Of a stretch of DNA of 64,000 bases, positions 17,824 through 27,334 are shown piece by piece. The notes beneath the pieces were generated by a model. It saw nothing but the letters and a program-made list of their open reading frames with translations. It was not told the origin of the DNA and made no database searches. Positions within the stretch are counted from its first letter, which is position 1; the number at the start of each line of letters is the position of its first letter. The position numbers were made by a program, and so were the translations under genes. Source of the stretch: Streptomyces sp. PCS3-D2 (GTDB lineage Bacteria > Actinomycetota > Actinomycetes > Streptomycetales > Streptomycetaceae); contig NZ_CP097800.1 in NCBI RefSeq assembly GCF_000612545.2, positions 2,601,001 through 2,665,000 of the forward strand. The letters are read 5' to 3'.

Positions 17824-17858
17824 ACCTCCACTGTCCGCCCGGTCGCCCTTGATCGACA

Positions 17859-17895
17859 GTGGCAGGACTGTCATGGAAGGCCGAATTACTGCCAC
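17859..17895. promoter_or_regulatory. Inverted repeat between the small membrane gene and nrdS
   Basis: GTGGCAG (17859-17865) and CTGCCAC (17889-17895) form an inverted repeat with 23 bp between the arms, immediately upstream of nrdS. It could be an AraC-type operator used for autoregulation; there is no direct proof. Confidence 0.35.
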
Positions 17896-17904
17896 ACTGT
17901 GGTC

Positions 17905-18870
17905 ATGCTGACCAACGTGGCCGTGGCCCTCGTCGACGGAGTCGCCCCCTTCGAGCTGGGGATCTTCTGCGAGGTGTTCGGAATCGATCGCAGTGACATG
18001 GGGCTTCCGGTGTACGACTTCGCCGTGTGCGCGGTGGAGGAGGGGCCGTTGACCGTGGGAGGGGGCGCCTTCGCGATCACCCCCGCCCACGGGCCGGAGC
18101 GACTGGAGGAGGCCGACCTGATCTGCCTGCCCGCCGCCAAGGACGCCGACCGGCGCATCTACCCCGAGCCGCTGCTCGCGGCCCTGCGCCGCGCGGTGGA
18201 CCGCGGCGCGCGCGTGCTGAGCGTGTGCAGTGGGGCGTACATCGCCGGTGCGGCCGGGCTGCTGGACGGCCGCCGGTGCACCACCCACTGGATGCACTCC
18301 GCGGCCCTGGCCCGCCGCTTCCCCCGGGCGGTCGTCGACCCGGACGTGCTCTACGTGGACGAGGGGTCGGTGATCACCGCCGCCGGCACCGCCTCGGGCA
18401 TCGACGCCTGCCTGCACGTGATCCGCCAGGAGCACGGGGCCGAGGTGGCCAACGTCATCGCACGGCGGATGGTCGTACCGCCCCACCGGGACGGCGGACA
18501 GGCGCAGTACATCCAGCGGCCGCTGCCGCGCACGGCCTGCGACACGGTGGGCGAGGTGATCGAGTGGATGGGCCGCCACCTGGAGGAGGAGATCACCGTC
18601 GAGCAGCTGGCGGAACGCGCGCACATGTCCCCGCGGACCTTCGCCCGCCGCTTCCTCCAGGAGACCGGCACCACGCCGTACCAGTGGGTGCTGCGCCAGC
18701 GGGTCCTGCTGGCGCAGGAGCTGCTGGAGTCCACCGGCGACACGGTCGACTCGATCGCCGGCCGCTGCGGCTTCGGCAACGCGGCGGCCCTGCGCCACCA
18801 CTTCCTGCGGACCCTGGGCACCACGCCGAACGCCTTCAGGCGTACCTTCCGGGGCCCGCAGGCGGCCTAG
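17905..18870 (+). CDS. nrdS: AraC/GlxA-family regulator NrdS
   Basis: The 321-residue regulator combines an N-terminal DJ-1/PfpI-like domain (LVDGVAPFELGIFCEVFG, VLSVCSGAYIAGAAGLLDG) with a C-terminal AraC helix-turn-helix pair (ERAHMSPRTFARRFLQETG, IAGRCGFGNAAALRHHFL). S. coelicolor carries an AraC-like gene named nrdS directly after nrdAB, so the symbol follows gene order; its role in reductase control is poorly defined. The gap from nrdB is 409 bp and contains a hairpin and a reverse-strand ORF, so nrdS may have its own promoter. No good ribosome-binding site precedes the ATG. Confidence 0.85.
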   Translation: MLTNVAVALVDGVAPFELGIFCEVFGIDRSDMGLPVYDFAVCAVEEGPLTVGGGAFAITPAHGPERLEEADLICLPAAKDADRRIYPEPLLAALRRAVDRGARVLSVCSGAYIAGAAGLLDGRRCTTHWMHSAALARRFPRAVVDPDVLYVDEGSVITAAGTASGIDACLHVIRQEHGAEVANVIARRMVVPPHRDGGQAQYIQRPLPRTACDTVGEVIEWMGRHLEEEITVEQLAERAHMSPRTFARRFLQETGTTPYQWVLRQRVLLAQELLESTGDTVDSIAGRCGFGNAAALRHHFLRTLGTTPNAFRRTFRGPQAA

Positions 18871-18881
18871 TACCGCGCCGG

Positions 18882-19526
18882 CTAGGCGTTGGGGACGGTC
18901 TCGTAGCGCGGGGTGCCCTCCGCCATCTGGCGCAGGGCGTCCTTGCGGTCCCGCTTCGAGAGCCGGTCGATGTACAGGTAGCCGTACAGGTGGTCGGTCT
19001 CGTGCTGCAGGCAGCGGGCGAAGTAGCCGGTGCCGCGGACCCTGATCGGGTTGCCCTGGGCGTCCTGCCCCTCGACCTCGGCGTAGTCGGGGCGGGCCAG
19101 CGAGGCGTACGCCGTCGGGACGGACAGGCAGCCCTCGTTCGAGTCGTCCAGCACCCGCGAGCCGGCGGGGAGCTCCACGAGCTTCGGGTTGACCACGACA
19201 CCGGTGTGCCGCACACCCTCGTCGTCCGGGCAGTCGTAGACGAAGACCTTGGCGTCCACGCCGATCTGGTTCGCGGCCAGGCCCACGCCCTCGGCCGCCT
19301 TCTGACTGGCGAACATGTCGTCGATCAGCTTGGCCAGCTCGTCGCCGAACTCGGCGACGTCCTTGCACTCGCGGTGCAGAACCGGGTTGCCGACGACCGT
19401 GATCGGGCGGGCGGTGCCCCGCTCCCGGTGGGCCAGCTCGCGCGCCTCACAGTCCTCGGTGTCCACGACGTACCCGTCGTTCACGACCTCGCCACCATCG
19501 ACAACCTGGTTCTCCTGCTGCGCCAT
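18882..19526 (-). CDS. def: Peptide deformylase
   Basis: The enzyme removes the formyl group from nascent proteins. All three family motifs are present: [17 protein letters not shown] (metal Cys) and QHETDHLYG (metal histidines plus catalytic Glu). The 214-residue chain has an N-terminal extension of about 35 residues beyond the usual enzyme. Streptomycetes encode several deformylases and this is one copy. It converges on nrdS with an 11-bp gap. Confidence 0.95.
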   Translation of the reverse strand: MAQQENQVVDGGEVVNDGYVVDTEDCEARELAHRERGTARPITVVGNPVLHRECKDVAEFGDELAKLIDDMFASQKAAEGVGLAANQIGVDAKVFVYDCPDDEGVRHTGVVVNPKLVELPAGSRVLDDSNEGCLSVPTAYASLARPDYAEVEGQDAQGNPIRVRGTGYFARCLQHETDHLYGYLYIDRLSKRDRKDALRQMAEGTPRYETVPNA

Positions 19527-19609
19527 GTCCGCCGTACGCCTTCCGTAAGTCCCGGTCACCGGTGGTCGCCTGTGGCCACCGATGTGCCCGTACAGCCTAC
19601 GGCCCCGGA

Positions 19610-20602
19610 TCAGCAGACTTCTTCGAGATCCCGCCACTCGCGGCTGTCGGGGCTGTCCGCCACCCATCCGTCGAGGAGTCCGCGCACGAGTCCGGCAGGT
19701 GCCGCGATACCGCACTCGCGCTCGGGCATCCACAAGGAACCGGAGCCGGCCGTGCGGTGCCCCAGCGGGCCCGGGTGTCCCGGTTCGCTGTGGTCGTGCG
19801 GATCCAGGTGCTCGCCGTCGCCCTCGTCGCTCGGCATCTCGCTCTCCGAGCAGGTCCGGCACAGCAGCCGCACCGACGAGGACCAGTCCTCCGCGGCGAA
19901 GCCCGCGTCCGAGGCCAGCTGCTCCAGCGCGTCGCGGTCCGCCTCGGTGGCCGCCTCCAGCAGCACCACCCAGGTCGGCACCGGCGACGGCGCCCACAGC
20001 TCGATCTCGTCGAACACCGGGTACGAAGGTCCCGCCGCGGTCACCCGCTCACCGTGCGGGACCCCGTCGTGGAGCACGACCTCGCCCCAGCGCCGCCCCG
20101 AGGAGGGCAGCGGGATCGACAGGACCTCCAGCCGGGCCGGATCCAGCCTGCGGCCCCAGACCACCTCGGCCTCGCCCTCCGGCGAGAGCCGCACGGCGGC
20201 GCTGCCGAGCTCCATGCCGACCGGTTCGCCGCTGCCGCCGCCGTGCGGGTCGCCGGGCACCTTCAGGCCGTACGCCTGCCAGGCCCGCCGGGCCAGCGGC
20301 CAGTCCTGGAGCGCGGTCGCGGCGATGCCGACGTTCCACCAGTCCGGGGCTCCGGTCTCGCGGTCCAGCAGGGCCACGGCACGCAGGCCTGCGGCCCGCG
20401 CCTGCTCCCAGTCGTGCCGGAACTTGTGCAGCAGAGCCAGGTTGAACCAGGACTCGGAGAGCCAGGGCTCCAGGTCCGCGGCTCTGGTCAGCAGCGCGCC
20501 GGCGTCCTCGTACCGGCCGTCGCCGATCAGCGTGAACGCGCGGTCGGTGGCCTGCCGCCACGAGGCGGAGGGCCGATGCCGTACCTTCCCGAAGATCCTC
20601 AC
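19610..20602 (-). CDS. Tetratricopeptide repeat protein
   Basis: The 330-residue cytoplasmic protein begins with about 100 residues of TPR-like helices ([60 protein letters not shown]). The C-terminal domain has no recognised motif apart from a CRTC pair near residue 250. The start is a GTG. It is conserved in streptomycetes as far as I recall, but no function is known. The next gene upstream (deformylase side) is not obviously linked. Confidence 0.8.
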   Translation of the reverse strand: MRIFGKVRHRPSASWRQATDRAFTLIGDGRYEDAGALLTRAADLEPWLSESWFNLALLHKFRHDWEQARAAGLRAVALLDRETGAPDWWNVGIAATALQDWPLARRAWQAYGLKVPGDPHGGGSGEPVGMELGSAAVRLSPEGEAEVVWGRRLDPARLEVLSIPLPSSGRRWGEVVLHDGVPHGERVTAAGPSYPVFDEIELWAPSPVPTWVVLLEAATEADRDALEQLASDAGFAAEDWSSSVRLLCRTCSESEMPSDEGDGEHLDPHDHSEPGHPGPLGHRTAGSGSLWMPERECGIAAPAGLVRGLLDGWVADSPDSREWRDLEEVC

Positions 20603-20721
20603 GATTCCCGCCTGCCTGGGGGCACCTCCCAGCGGTGGCTGGGGGACTACGGTGCAGCCTTGCGGACACTCTTACTGGCATCCAACCATGCCCACTCGGA
20701 CGGCCGCTCATTACCCATGGG

Positions 20722-21981
20722 TTACCCCGGTGGGATGGGGACCACTCTGCCACGTCCGCCCCTGGCCAGAACCCTCGCCAGGCATTCCACGACCTCCGGC
20801 TGGTAATCGTGGCCGGTGCCCAGCCGGAGCTGCTCCAGGGCGGCCAGTGCGCCGCCCGGGTGACGGTTCGCGCCGACGAGGTCGTCGTAGGCGTTGGCCG
20901 CGCGCACGATCCGGGCGAGCGGGGGCTGCTCGCGGTACGGGTCCGCCTGCCGCTCCACCACCACGGCGACCTCGTCCGGGACCCCGGTCTGCCGGGCCAC
21001 CTCCGCGCCCAGCCCGGCGATCCTGCGGGCCTCGGCGCCGGGCAGCCCGGCCGTGGCCCCGGCCGGCACCGGATCGACCAGGGAGAGCTGGCCGATGTCG
21101 TGCATCAGGGCGGCGTACTCCAACACCGTGAGCTCCCGCTCCGACAGGCCCAGCTCCCGGCCCACGGCACAGCTGAGGGCCGCCACCCGGCGGGAGTGGC
21201 CCGGCGGGGTGTATCCGGCGATCTCGGTGGCCCGGGCCAGGGAGGTGATGGTCTGGCGGTAGGTGGTGCGGATCGCGGTGATCCGGTGGAAGGACAGCTG
21301 GGTCACCAGGAGCGGCACGCTGAAGACGGGCACGGCCCACAGGCCCGCGACGGCCACCCCGAGCGCGATGACGGCGCCGGTGGCGCAGACCGCCGAGCCG
21401 ATGCCGAGCTGGGCGCGGAGCGCCTCGCGCAGCCGGGGCCCGTACGGTCGTTCCGTGCGGGCCCCGGCGAGTGCTGCGGCGATCACGGCGTCGCACAGGG
21501 CGGCCAGGCCCAACAGGAGCAGCAGGAAGGGCACGAGGTACGGGCCCTCGCCGGCCAGTTCGGTCAGCCGGCCCGAGGTGTGGAGCGGGCGGAAGCAGGC
21601 GGCCGCGAAGGCGACGGTGAGCACCCGGCGGGCCAGTTGGTCCGCGGCGGGCCCGCAGCCGCGGGCGATGTGCGGGACGGTCCCGGCGAGGACGGCCGCG
21701 GCCACGACGGCGACGGTCTCCGGTACGCCGTGGCGGGTCGGCCCGCCGGAGTTCTGGCCGAGCAGTGCGTAGGCGAGCGCCCCGGCGGAGCCGAGCGGCG
21801 CGCCCCGGTAGCCGGGGGCGCCGGGCCCGTCCCTGCGGGCGAGTTCACCGAAGGCGACCAGGATGCCGAAGGCCAGGGCGGCCCCGGGCTCCGCCAGGCC
21901 GTTCCACAGGGTGTGGGCGAGGGCGGCCACGGCGAGCACCCCGGCCGCGCCGCGCACGGCCCGGGCGGCGGTCGCGCTCAC
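20722..21981 (-). CDS. Membrane protein with degenerate HD-GYP domain
   Basis: The 419-residue protein has an N-terminal half rich in membrane helices and a C-terminal HD-type domain. HxxxHD elements survive (PGHSRRV, LMHDIGQL), but the usual HDxGK is HDIGQ and the HHExxDGxGYP block is absent. Catalysis is therefore doubtful. It starts at a GTGA overlapping the stop of the intact HD-GYP gene, so the two are cotranslated and may form a complex, with this one sensing or regulating. Confidence 0.85.
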   Translation of the reverse strand: MSATAARAVRGAAGVLAVAALAHTLWNGLAEPGAALAFGILVAFGELARRDGPGAPGYRGAPLGSAGALAYALLGQNSGGPTRHGVPETVAVVAAAVLAGTVPHIARGCGPAADQLARRVLTVAFAAACFRPLHTSGRLTELAGEGPYLVPFLLLLLGLAALCDAVIAAALAGARTERPYGPRLREALRAQLGIGSAVCATGAVIALGVAVAGLWAVPVFSVPLLVTQLSFHRITAIRTTYRQTITSLARATEIAGYTPPGHSRRVAALSCAVGRELGLSERELTVLEYAALMHDIGQLSLVDPVPAGATAGLPGAEARRIAGLGAEVARQTGVPDEVAVVVERQADPYREQPPLARIVRAANAYDDLVGANRHPGGALAALEQLRLGTGHDYQPEVVECLARVLARGGRGRVVPIPPG

Positions 21982-23537
21982 CGCGCGCCCCGGGCGGGCG
22001 GCGAGGGGTCCTCGGCTGCGTTCTTCCCCGTGCCGGCCCGGCGGCCCGCCGGGACACCCGAAGCGGAACCGGAACCGGAACCGGGAGCAGAACCGGGAGC
22101 AGAGAAGGGATCCGGCGGGGAGCCACGGCCGCGTGGCGCGGAAGGCTCCGCGGCCGCGGCCGTCGCGGCCGCCGCGGAAGCCCCGGCCGAGGACCCGGTC
22201 GCCGACGAACCGATCACCTGGAGGTCGTCGTCCGAGGTGACCACCGGATGCCAGCCGTGCCGGCCGATCGCCGCCGTGAGGGCCCGCACCATCGCCGGGT
22301 CGAACTGGGCCCCCGCACACCGCTCCAGCTCGGCGAGGGCGGTGGGCACCGGCCGGGCCCGGCTGTACGAGCGGGTGGAGGTCATGGCGTCGAAGGCATC
22401 GGCCACGGCCACCACCCGGGCGAGCTCCGGGATCTGTTCACCGGTCAGCCCATAGGGGTAGCCGGTGCCGTCGACGCGTTCGTGGTGGTGCAGGATCGCG
22501 GACCTGGCCTCCCCCAGGAAGCCGATGCCGCGCACCATCTCGTGCCCGTACTCGGGGTGCAGTTCGATGATCCGGCGTTCCTGCGGGGTGAGCGGCCCGT
22601 CCTTGCGCAGCAGCCGGGTCGGAACGCCGAGCTTGCCGACGTCGTGCAGGATGCCGGCGATGCGCACCACTTCCAGCCGGTCCCCGACCATCCCCAGCTC
22701 GCGGGCGATCATCGTGGCGGCCTGGCCGACCCGTTCGCTGTGGCCGCGCGTGTAGCGGTCCTTGATGTCGACGGCCCGGACCAGGGCGCGGATGGTGGAC
22801 TGGTGGGCGGAGCGCTCGCGGTGGTACTGGGCGGACACCCAGCAGGACACGTACATCGGCAGCAGGACGAGCAGCGCGGCCGGGACCCCGTACGGGCTGC
22901 GCCACATGACGGCCATCATCAGTCCGGCCAGGCCGTGCACGCCGTACGGGGCGAGGGAACCGGCGACCAGGCCGTGCAGGGAGGTGGCGGCGGGGGGCCT
23001 GCGCTCGGCGGCGGCCAGGATGGCCCCGTCGAGCACGGTGACCACCAGGCAGAGGGCGGTGGCGGACGCCGTCGCCGGGAGCAGCGCAGAGGGCAGGTCG
23101 GCCGGCCACCCGGGCTGCCCGGACGCGGCGGAGGGCGCTGCGCCGAGGGCGGCCGGGCCGCCGAGCAGGCCGAACACCTGACCCGCCGCCCACGCACCGA
23201 TGGACTGCTGGGCTCCGTGCCACACCCGGCGCACCGCGACGGGCCGCTGGACGACGGTTGCGGCGAGGCCTCCGGGCAGTGCCACGAGCGCGGCGACGGC
23301 GGGTGGCAGCAGGAAGACGGCGGCGAGCACCCCGGGCAGGAAGGAGCCGATGGCCTCGGGCACCCGCCCGCCCGGCAGCGGGCAGAGCCTGACGAGTTCG
23401 CAGCCCAGGCAGAGCGTGGCGAGGAGGGCCGCGGCGGGCCACGGGGCGGAATCCGTCAGGGCCGGAACGGTGCAGGCGAGTGCCGCCAGGACGGCGCAGA
23501 TGACCAATCCGCGCGCGGCCGCCGGAAGATCCCGCAT
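21978..23537 (-). CDS. Membrane-anchored HD-GYP phosphodiesterase
   Basis: The 519-residue protein has about six to seven N-terminal membrane helices and then an HD-GYP domain. The domain has all signatures: RGHSERV, GILHDVGKLGVP, HHHERVDGTGYPYGLTG and VADAFDAMTSTRSY. HD-GYP proteins hydrolyse cyclic di-GMP. In streptomycetes this nucleotide controls the BldD-dependent switch to sporulation. The last 80 residues are low-complexity Ala/Ser/Gly/Pro. GGAGGAG lies upstream of the ATG. It precedes the degenerate HD-GYP gene and follows rsrA at a distance of about 200 bp. Confidence 0.92.
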   Translation of the reverse strand: MRDLPAAARGLVICAVLAALACTVPALTDSAPWPAAALLATLCLGCELVRLCPLPGGRVPEAIGSFLPGVLAAVFLLPPAVAALVALPGGLAATVVQRPVAVRRVWHGAQQSIGAWAAGQVFGLLGGPAALGAAPSAASGQPGWPADLPSALLPATASATALCLVVTVLDGAILAAAERRPPAATSLHGLVAGSLAPYGVHGLAGLMMAVMWRSPYGVPAALLVLLPMYVSCWVSAQYHRERSAHQSTIRALVRAVDIKDRYTRGHSERVGQAATMIARELGMVGDRLEVVRIAGILHDVGKLGVPTRLLRKDGPLTPQERRIIELHPEYGHEMVRGIGFLGEARSAILHHHERVDGTGYPYGLTGEQIPELARVVAVADAFDAMTSTRSYSRARPVPTALAELERCAGAQFDPAMVRALTAAIGRHGWHPVVTSDDDLQVIGSSATGSSAGASAAAATAAAAEPSAPRGRGSPPDPFSAPGSAPGSGSGSASGVPAGRRAGTGKNAAEDPSPPARGAR

Positions 23538-23734
23538 GGCGTTCTCCTCCCCTGGGCCGTGCACGCCGGGTGCCGCATCGAAGCGGTACCGATTGGGGAG
23601 AATAGGTGGGACCCCGAGCGGGGCGGGCCACAATTTCGCATTGCGCCATGCGGACGCCCCCGGATTAGCGCATTCGGGTGAATGCACTGATCTTGCGGGG
23701 GCGTTTGTTCAGCAGTTCACCGCCGGCGGAGCGG

Positions 23735-24040
23735 TCAGCCGGAGGCGGGGTTGTCGGCGGTCACGTCGTGGTCGGGCACCGCCTGCCCCGATCGGATCAG
23801 CTCGATCCGGCCCATCACCTTCGAGCGCAGGTCGGTCGGCACGTCGTCCGACCCGCAACAGCGCTTGACCAGCTTCTTCACGGCCTGCTCCAGGCCGTAC
23901 TTCTCCAGACAGGGATTGCACTCGCCGAAGTGGGTCTCGAACTTCGTGCAATCACTGTCGGGCATCTCACGGTCGAGGAACTCGTACAGGTGGTCCAGGA
24001 CCTCAGAGCACTCCGTCTCGTGCGGCTCTCCGCAACTCAT
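23735..24040 (-). CDS. rsrA: Redox-sensing zinc anti-sigma factor
   Basis: The 101-residue protein has the zinc anti-sigma motif HFGECNPC (HxxxCxxC) plus further cysteines (MSCGE, TECSE, SDCTK, KRCCG), matching RsrA. Under reducing conditions RsrA binds Zn and holds SigR; disulfide stress forms a disulfide, ejects Zn and frees SigR. It overlaps the sigR stop by 4 bp, so the pair is made in step. Confidence 0.97.
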   Translation of the reverse strand: MSCGEPHETECSEVLDHLYEFLDREMPDSDCTKFETHFGECNPCLEKYGLEQAVKKLVKRCCGSDDVPTDLRSKVMGRIELIRSGQAVPDHDVTADNPASG

Positions 24041-24846
24041 GACCCCGAGCCTTTCCGGTCGTTCGCCTCGCCCGCGCCCGCGGGAACCAGCCCGCGCTCG
24101 CGGGCGTAGTCCTCCAGCATTCCGCGGAGTTGACGGCGGCCACGGTGCAGTCGCGACATGACCGTTCCGATGGGTGTACCCATGATGTCCGCGATCTCCT
24201 TGTACGCAAAGCCCTCTACGTCGGCAAGATAGACCGCGATGCGGAACTCTTCCGGAATGGCCTGCAGCGCTTCCTTCACGTCCGAGTCGGGCAGGTGGTC
24301 CAACGCCTGCGACTCGGCCGAGCGCAGTCCGGTCGACATGTGCGACTCGGCGCGCGCCAGCTGCCAGTCCTCGATCTCCTCCGCGGCACTGCGCTGGGGC
24401 TCGCGCTGCTTCTTGCGGTAGGAGTTGATGAACGTGTTGGTCAGGATGCGGTACAGCCAGGCCTTCAGGTTGGTGCCCTCGCGGAACTGGTGGAAGGACG
24501 CGTATGCCTTCGCGTACGTCTCCTGGACCAGGTCCTCGGCGTCGGCCGGGTTGCGCGTCATGCGCAGCGCGGCCGAGTACATCTGGTCGAGGTAGCCGAG
24601 GGCGTCCCGTTCGAAGCGCGCGTTGCGCTCCGGGGTCGTCTCCTCCGCGTGGCCTTCGTCGGTCCCAGCGACAGGACCCACCTCCTCCGACTGCGTGGCG
24701 GCTCCGAAGGCGGATCCGCTCGAATCGGAGAATAGTCGACCTTCCCGGGCCCCCGCCGCCCGGAGCGGGCCGCGCTTGGGGGCGGGCAGCACCGTCCAGT
24801 CCAGGTCAGCGGCCTGCGGACGGTTCTGGCTGATGACCTGGGTCAT
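24037..24846 (-). CDS. sigR: Thiol-oxidative-stress sigma factor SigR (with extended SigR' form)
   Basis: This ECF sigma factor has region 2 ([36 protein letters not shown]) and region 4 ([33 protein letters not shown]). In S. coelicolor two forms exist: stable SigR, and SigR' with a 55-residue N-terminal extension. Here the short form would start at the GTG at 24681 (VGPVAGTD). An ATG exactly 55 codons upstream, at 24846 ([10 protein letters not shown]), gives the long form. The open frame continues to 24891, but that lies at the -10 element of the SigR promoter. SigR drives thioredoxin, mycothiol and protein-quality genes. Confidence 0.95.
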   Translation of the reverse strand: MTQVISQNRPQAADLDWTVLPAPKRGPLRAAGAREGRLFSDSSGSAFGAATQSEEVGPVAGTDEGHAEETTPERNARFERDALGYLDQMYSAALRMTRNPADAEDLVQETYAKAYASFHQFREGTNLKAWLYRILTNTFINSYRKKQREPQRSAAEEIEDWQLARAESHMSTGLRSAESQALDHLPDSDVKEALQAIPEEFRIAVYLADVEGFAYKEIADIMGTPIGTVMSRLHRGRRQLRGMLEDYARERGLVPAGAGEANDRKGSGS

Positions 24847-24891
24847 GCGCTCCCTCTCCTCCGACGTTCCGTATGTACCGACATCCGGCAC

Positions 24892-24917
24892 AACAGAGAG
24901 GCGGGGCCGCGCATTCC
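24892..24917 (-). promoter_or_regulatory. SigR-dependent promoter of sigR (sigRp2)
   Basis: On the reverse strand GGAAT (24917-24913) is followed after exactly 18 bp by GTT (24894-24892), the full SigR consensus. It lies about 45 bp upstream of the long-form start, so activation should raise SigR' synthesis. Confidence 0.92.
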
Positions 24918-24975
24918 CCGGTGCGCCACGGCTCTTCAGGCCTTCCCCGGGCCGGGACCAGGGCCGTGGCCCAGG

Positions 24976-25626
24976 TCACCCGGGGAGCCGCTCCAGCCAC
25001 TCCCCGACCGCGTCGGTGATCGTCCGCAGGGCCTCCTCCTGGGTGGTGGAGGCCTTCTTCGGCACCGCGAAGCCGTGATCGCCGTGGGCCACCTCCACGA
25101 GCTCGTACGGGTGCATCCCGCCGGGCGTCGGGAACTCCTCGGGGCGGCCGAAGGGGTCCCGGGTGCCCTGCACCACGAGGACGGGCCGGCCCGCCCCGGT
25201 GAGCTCCCCGGCGCGGGACTTCTCGGGCCGGCCCGGCGGGTGCAGCGGGAACGCCAGGGCCAGCACGCCGGCGGCGCCCAGTTCATCGGCCGTGCGGCAG
25301 GCCACGCGGGCCCCGGCGCTGCGCCCGCCCGCGACCACCGCCGCTCCGGGCCGCGTGAGGGCCGGCCACAGCCCGCGCCAGCCCTCGTCCAGCACCTTGG
25401 GGGCTGCGGCGACCTTCTTCCCGGCGACCCGCCAGGGCTGCTCGACGAGGGCCACCGTGATCCCGCGGGCGGGCAGGGCGGCGGCCAGCGCCCGGAGGTC
25501 CCGGGCCTCGATGCCGCCGCCGGCGCCGTGGCTCACGGCGAGGACGAGCCGGGCCCCGGGGGCGGTGTGCCAGGTGATGCGGGCCTCACCCGCCGGGGTG
25601 TCGACACTCTCGGTACGCGTGGTCAT
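24976..25626 (-). CDS. Alpha/beta hydrolase, KANL3/Tex30-like family
   Basis: The 216-residue protein has an alpha/beta-hydrolase layout: SHGAGGGIEARDL (oxyanion region), GGRSAGARVACRTA (nucleophile elbow with Ser), VQGTRDPFG (Asp) and VAHGDHGF (His). This resembles the KANL3/Tex30 dienelactone-hydrolase-like family. The substrate is unknown. It sits upstream of sigR on the same strand, separated by the SigR promoter. Confidence 0.85.
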   Translation of the reverse strand: MTTRTESVDTPAGEARITWHTAPGARLVLAVSHGAGGGIEARDLRALAAALPARGITVALVEQPWRVAGKKVAAAPKVLDEGWRGLWPALTRPGAAVVAGGRSAGARVACRTADELGAAGVLALAFPLHPPGRPEKSRAGELTGAGRPVLVVQGTRDPFGRPEEFPTPGGMHPYELVEVAHGDHGFAVPKKASTTQEEALRTITDAVGEWLERLPG

Positions 25627-25684
25627 GTCCCCATCGTGCCGTCCCGGCCGGTCGGGCACCCGCCCGCCTCCGGTCGGGCGGGCC

Positions 25685-26503
25685 CTAGAAGAGAGTGCCC
25701 TCCTCCGGTGCGGCCAGCTCCGCCAGCAGTTCCGGCCCGTTGTTGCGCACGCTGCTCACGGCGGTGGACACCGGGTAGGCGCGCATCAGCCCGCCGGGCG
25801 GCGGCGCGAGCAGCTCCCGCAGGGAGCCCTCGGTGTCGGTGTTCGCAGGGTCGAGCCAGGCGTCCCAGCGGTCGGGGGTGAGCATCAGCGGCATCCGCGG
25901 GTGGATCTCGGACAGCGAGCGCGGCCCCTCGACGGGGGCGACGCCCAGCGGTCCGGTCTCGGCCTCGGTGGTGATCACCGAGCAGGTCGCCCACCAGGCG
26001 AGGGGGTGTTCGTCGGGCAGGGTCCGGTCGCGCCAGAACTCGTATATGCCGGCCATGGCGAACAGGGAGCCGTCGGAGGGGAGCACGAAGTAGGGCTGCT
26101 TGCGGGCCCGTTTCCGCCGGCCCTCCACCTCCAGCTGCCGCTCGTCGTGGGCGGTGACCCACTCGTAGTACCCGTCGGCGGGGATGATGCAGCGGCGCTG
26201 CGCGAACGCGCGCCGGAAGGACGGCTTCTCGTGCAGGGTCTCCGACCGGGCGTTGATCATCCGGGCGGCGCCGTCGGGGTTCTTGGCCCAGGAGGGCACG
26301 AGTCCCCATTTCAGGACGCGCAGCTGGCGAACCGGACGCGGGTGCGAAGCGTCCTTCAGAGGACGGTCGAGGACGACGTGGACCTCCTTCGTCGGCGCCA
26401 CGTTGAAGTCGGGGGCCAGGGACTCCTCCGGCTCCCACTTCTCGATGCCGAAGGCCTCCACGAGGTCCTGCGGTCCACGACTCGCTGCATACCGTCCGCA
26501 CAT
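25685..26503 (-). CDS. SRAP domain protein (abasic-site processing, YedK/HMCES type)
   Basis: Starting at the ATG at 26503 the protein begins MCGRYA, so Cys2 becomes the catalytic N-terminal residue that forms a thiazolidine crosslink with abasic sites in single-stranded DNA. Other conserved blocks are WGLVPSWAK, NARSETLHEKPSFR, RRCIIPADGYYEW (active Glu) and HPRMPLML (active His). Length 272 is normal. An upstream in-frame GTG would bury the Cys and is rejected. Expression during DNA damage is typical for the family. Confidence 0.96.
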   Translation of the reverse strand: MCGRYAASRGPQDLVEAFGIEKWEPEESLAPDFNVAPTKEVHVVLDRPLKDASHPRPVRQLRVLKWGLVPSWAKNPDGAARMINARSETLHEKPSFRRAFAQRRCIIPADGYYEWVTAHDERQLEVEGRRKRARKQPYFVLPSDGSLFAMAGIYEFWRDRTLPDEHPLAWWATCSVITTEAETGPLGVAPVEGPRSLSEIHPRMPLMLTPDRWDAWLDPANTDTEGSLRELLAPPPGGLMRAYPVSTAVSSVRNNGPELLAELAAPEEGTLF

Positions 26504-26556
26504 GGCTGCCACACTGCCATGTCCACCGCACACCACCGCAAGGAGTCCGCCACCCT

Positions 26557-27270
26557 ATGGACAGCAGCACGACGGCCGGCCTGTGGGACCGGCTCACGGG
26601 CGTACAGACCGCACCCGAGCAATGGCTGGTGATCGCGACCGGCGTGGTCGCACTGGCCGCAGTGGGGCCCCGCCCGCTGTGGCGGCTGTCGCGCAACGCC
26701 ATCACCATCGCCCACGAGGGCGGGCACGGCCTGCTGGCACTGCTCACCGGGCGGCGGCTGAGCGGCATACGCCTGCACTCCGACACCAGCGGGGTCACCG
26801 TCAGCCGGGGCAAGCCGACGGGCCTGGGGATGATCCTGACCGCTGCCGGCGGCTACACCGCGCCCTCGCTGCTCGGCCTCGGCGGAGCGGCGCTGCTCTC
26901 GGCGCACCGGATCACCCTGCTGCTGTGGGCGGCCACGGCCCTGCTGGCGGCCATGCTCATGATGATCCGCAACGCGTACGGGGCACTGACGGTGGTACTG
27001 ACCGGCGGAACCTTCCTGCTGGTGTCCTGGCTGGCCCCGGCCGAGGTGCAGGCCGGCTTCGCCTACCTCGTCGTGTGGTTCCTGCTGCTGGGCGGGGTCC
27101 GGCCGGTCTTCGAACTGGGCGCCAAGCGGCGGGGCGGCGGGGCACCCGATTCCGACGCCGACCAGCTGGGGCGCCTCACCCACGTACACCCGGTGGTGTG
27201 GCTTCTCTTCTTCCACGTCGTCGCGCTGTGCTCGCTGCTCGGCGGCGGCCGCTGGCTGCTCGGCCTGTGA
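26557..27270 (+). CDS. M50B-like membrane protein/protease
   Basis: The 237-residue membrane protein has HEGGH (HExxH metal motif) within [20 protein letters not shown], a following glycine-rich [11 protein letters not shown] helix and several further hydrophobic segments, as in the M50B-like family (PF13398). The third metal ligand is not obvious, so proteolytic activity is probable rather than certain. It is divergent from the SRAP gene with a 53-bp gap. Confidence 0.88.
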   Translation: MDSSTTAGLWDRLTGVQTAPEQWLVIATGVVALAAVGPRPLWRLSRNAITIAHEGGHGLLALLTGRRLSGIRLHSDTSGVTVSRGKPTGLGMILTAAGGYTAPSLLGLGGAALLSAHRITLLLWAATALLAAMLMMIRNAYGALTVVLTGGTFLLVSWLAPAEVQAGFAYLVVWFLLLGGVRPVFELGAKRRGGGAPDSDADQLGRLTHVHPVVWLLFFHVVALCSLLGGGRWLLGL

Positions 27271-27334
27271 CCACCCTCTGAGACCGGAAGGCGATCAAGA
27301 TCCGGGCCCGGAGGAAGCCACTAAAGTGGGGGCC

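Noticed and set aside
24847-24891. GTG at 24891 as the start of sigR
   Set aside because: It lies at the -10 element of the SigR promoter and so would not be on that transcript; the 55-residue rule points to 24846.
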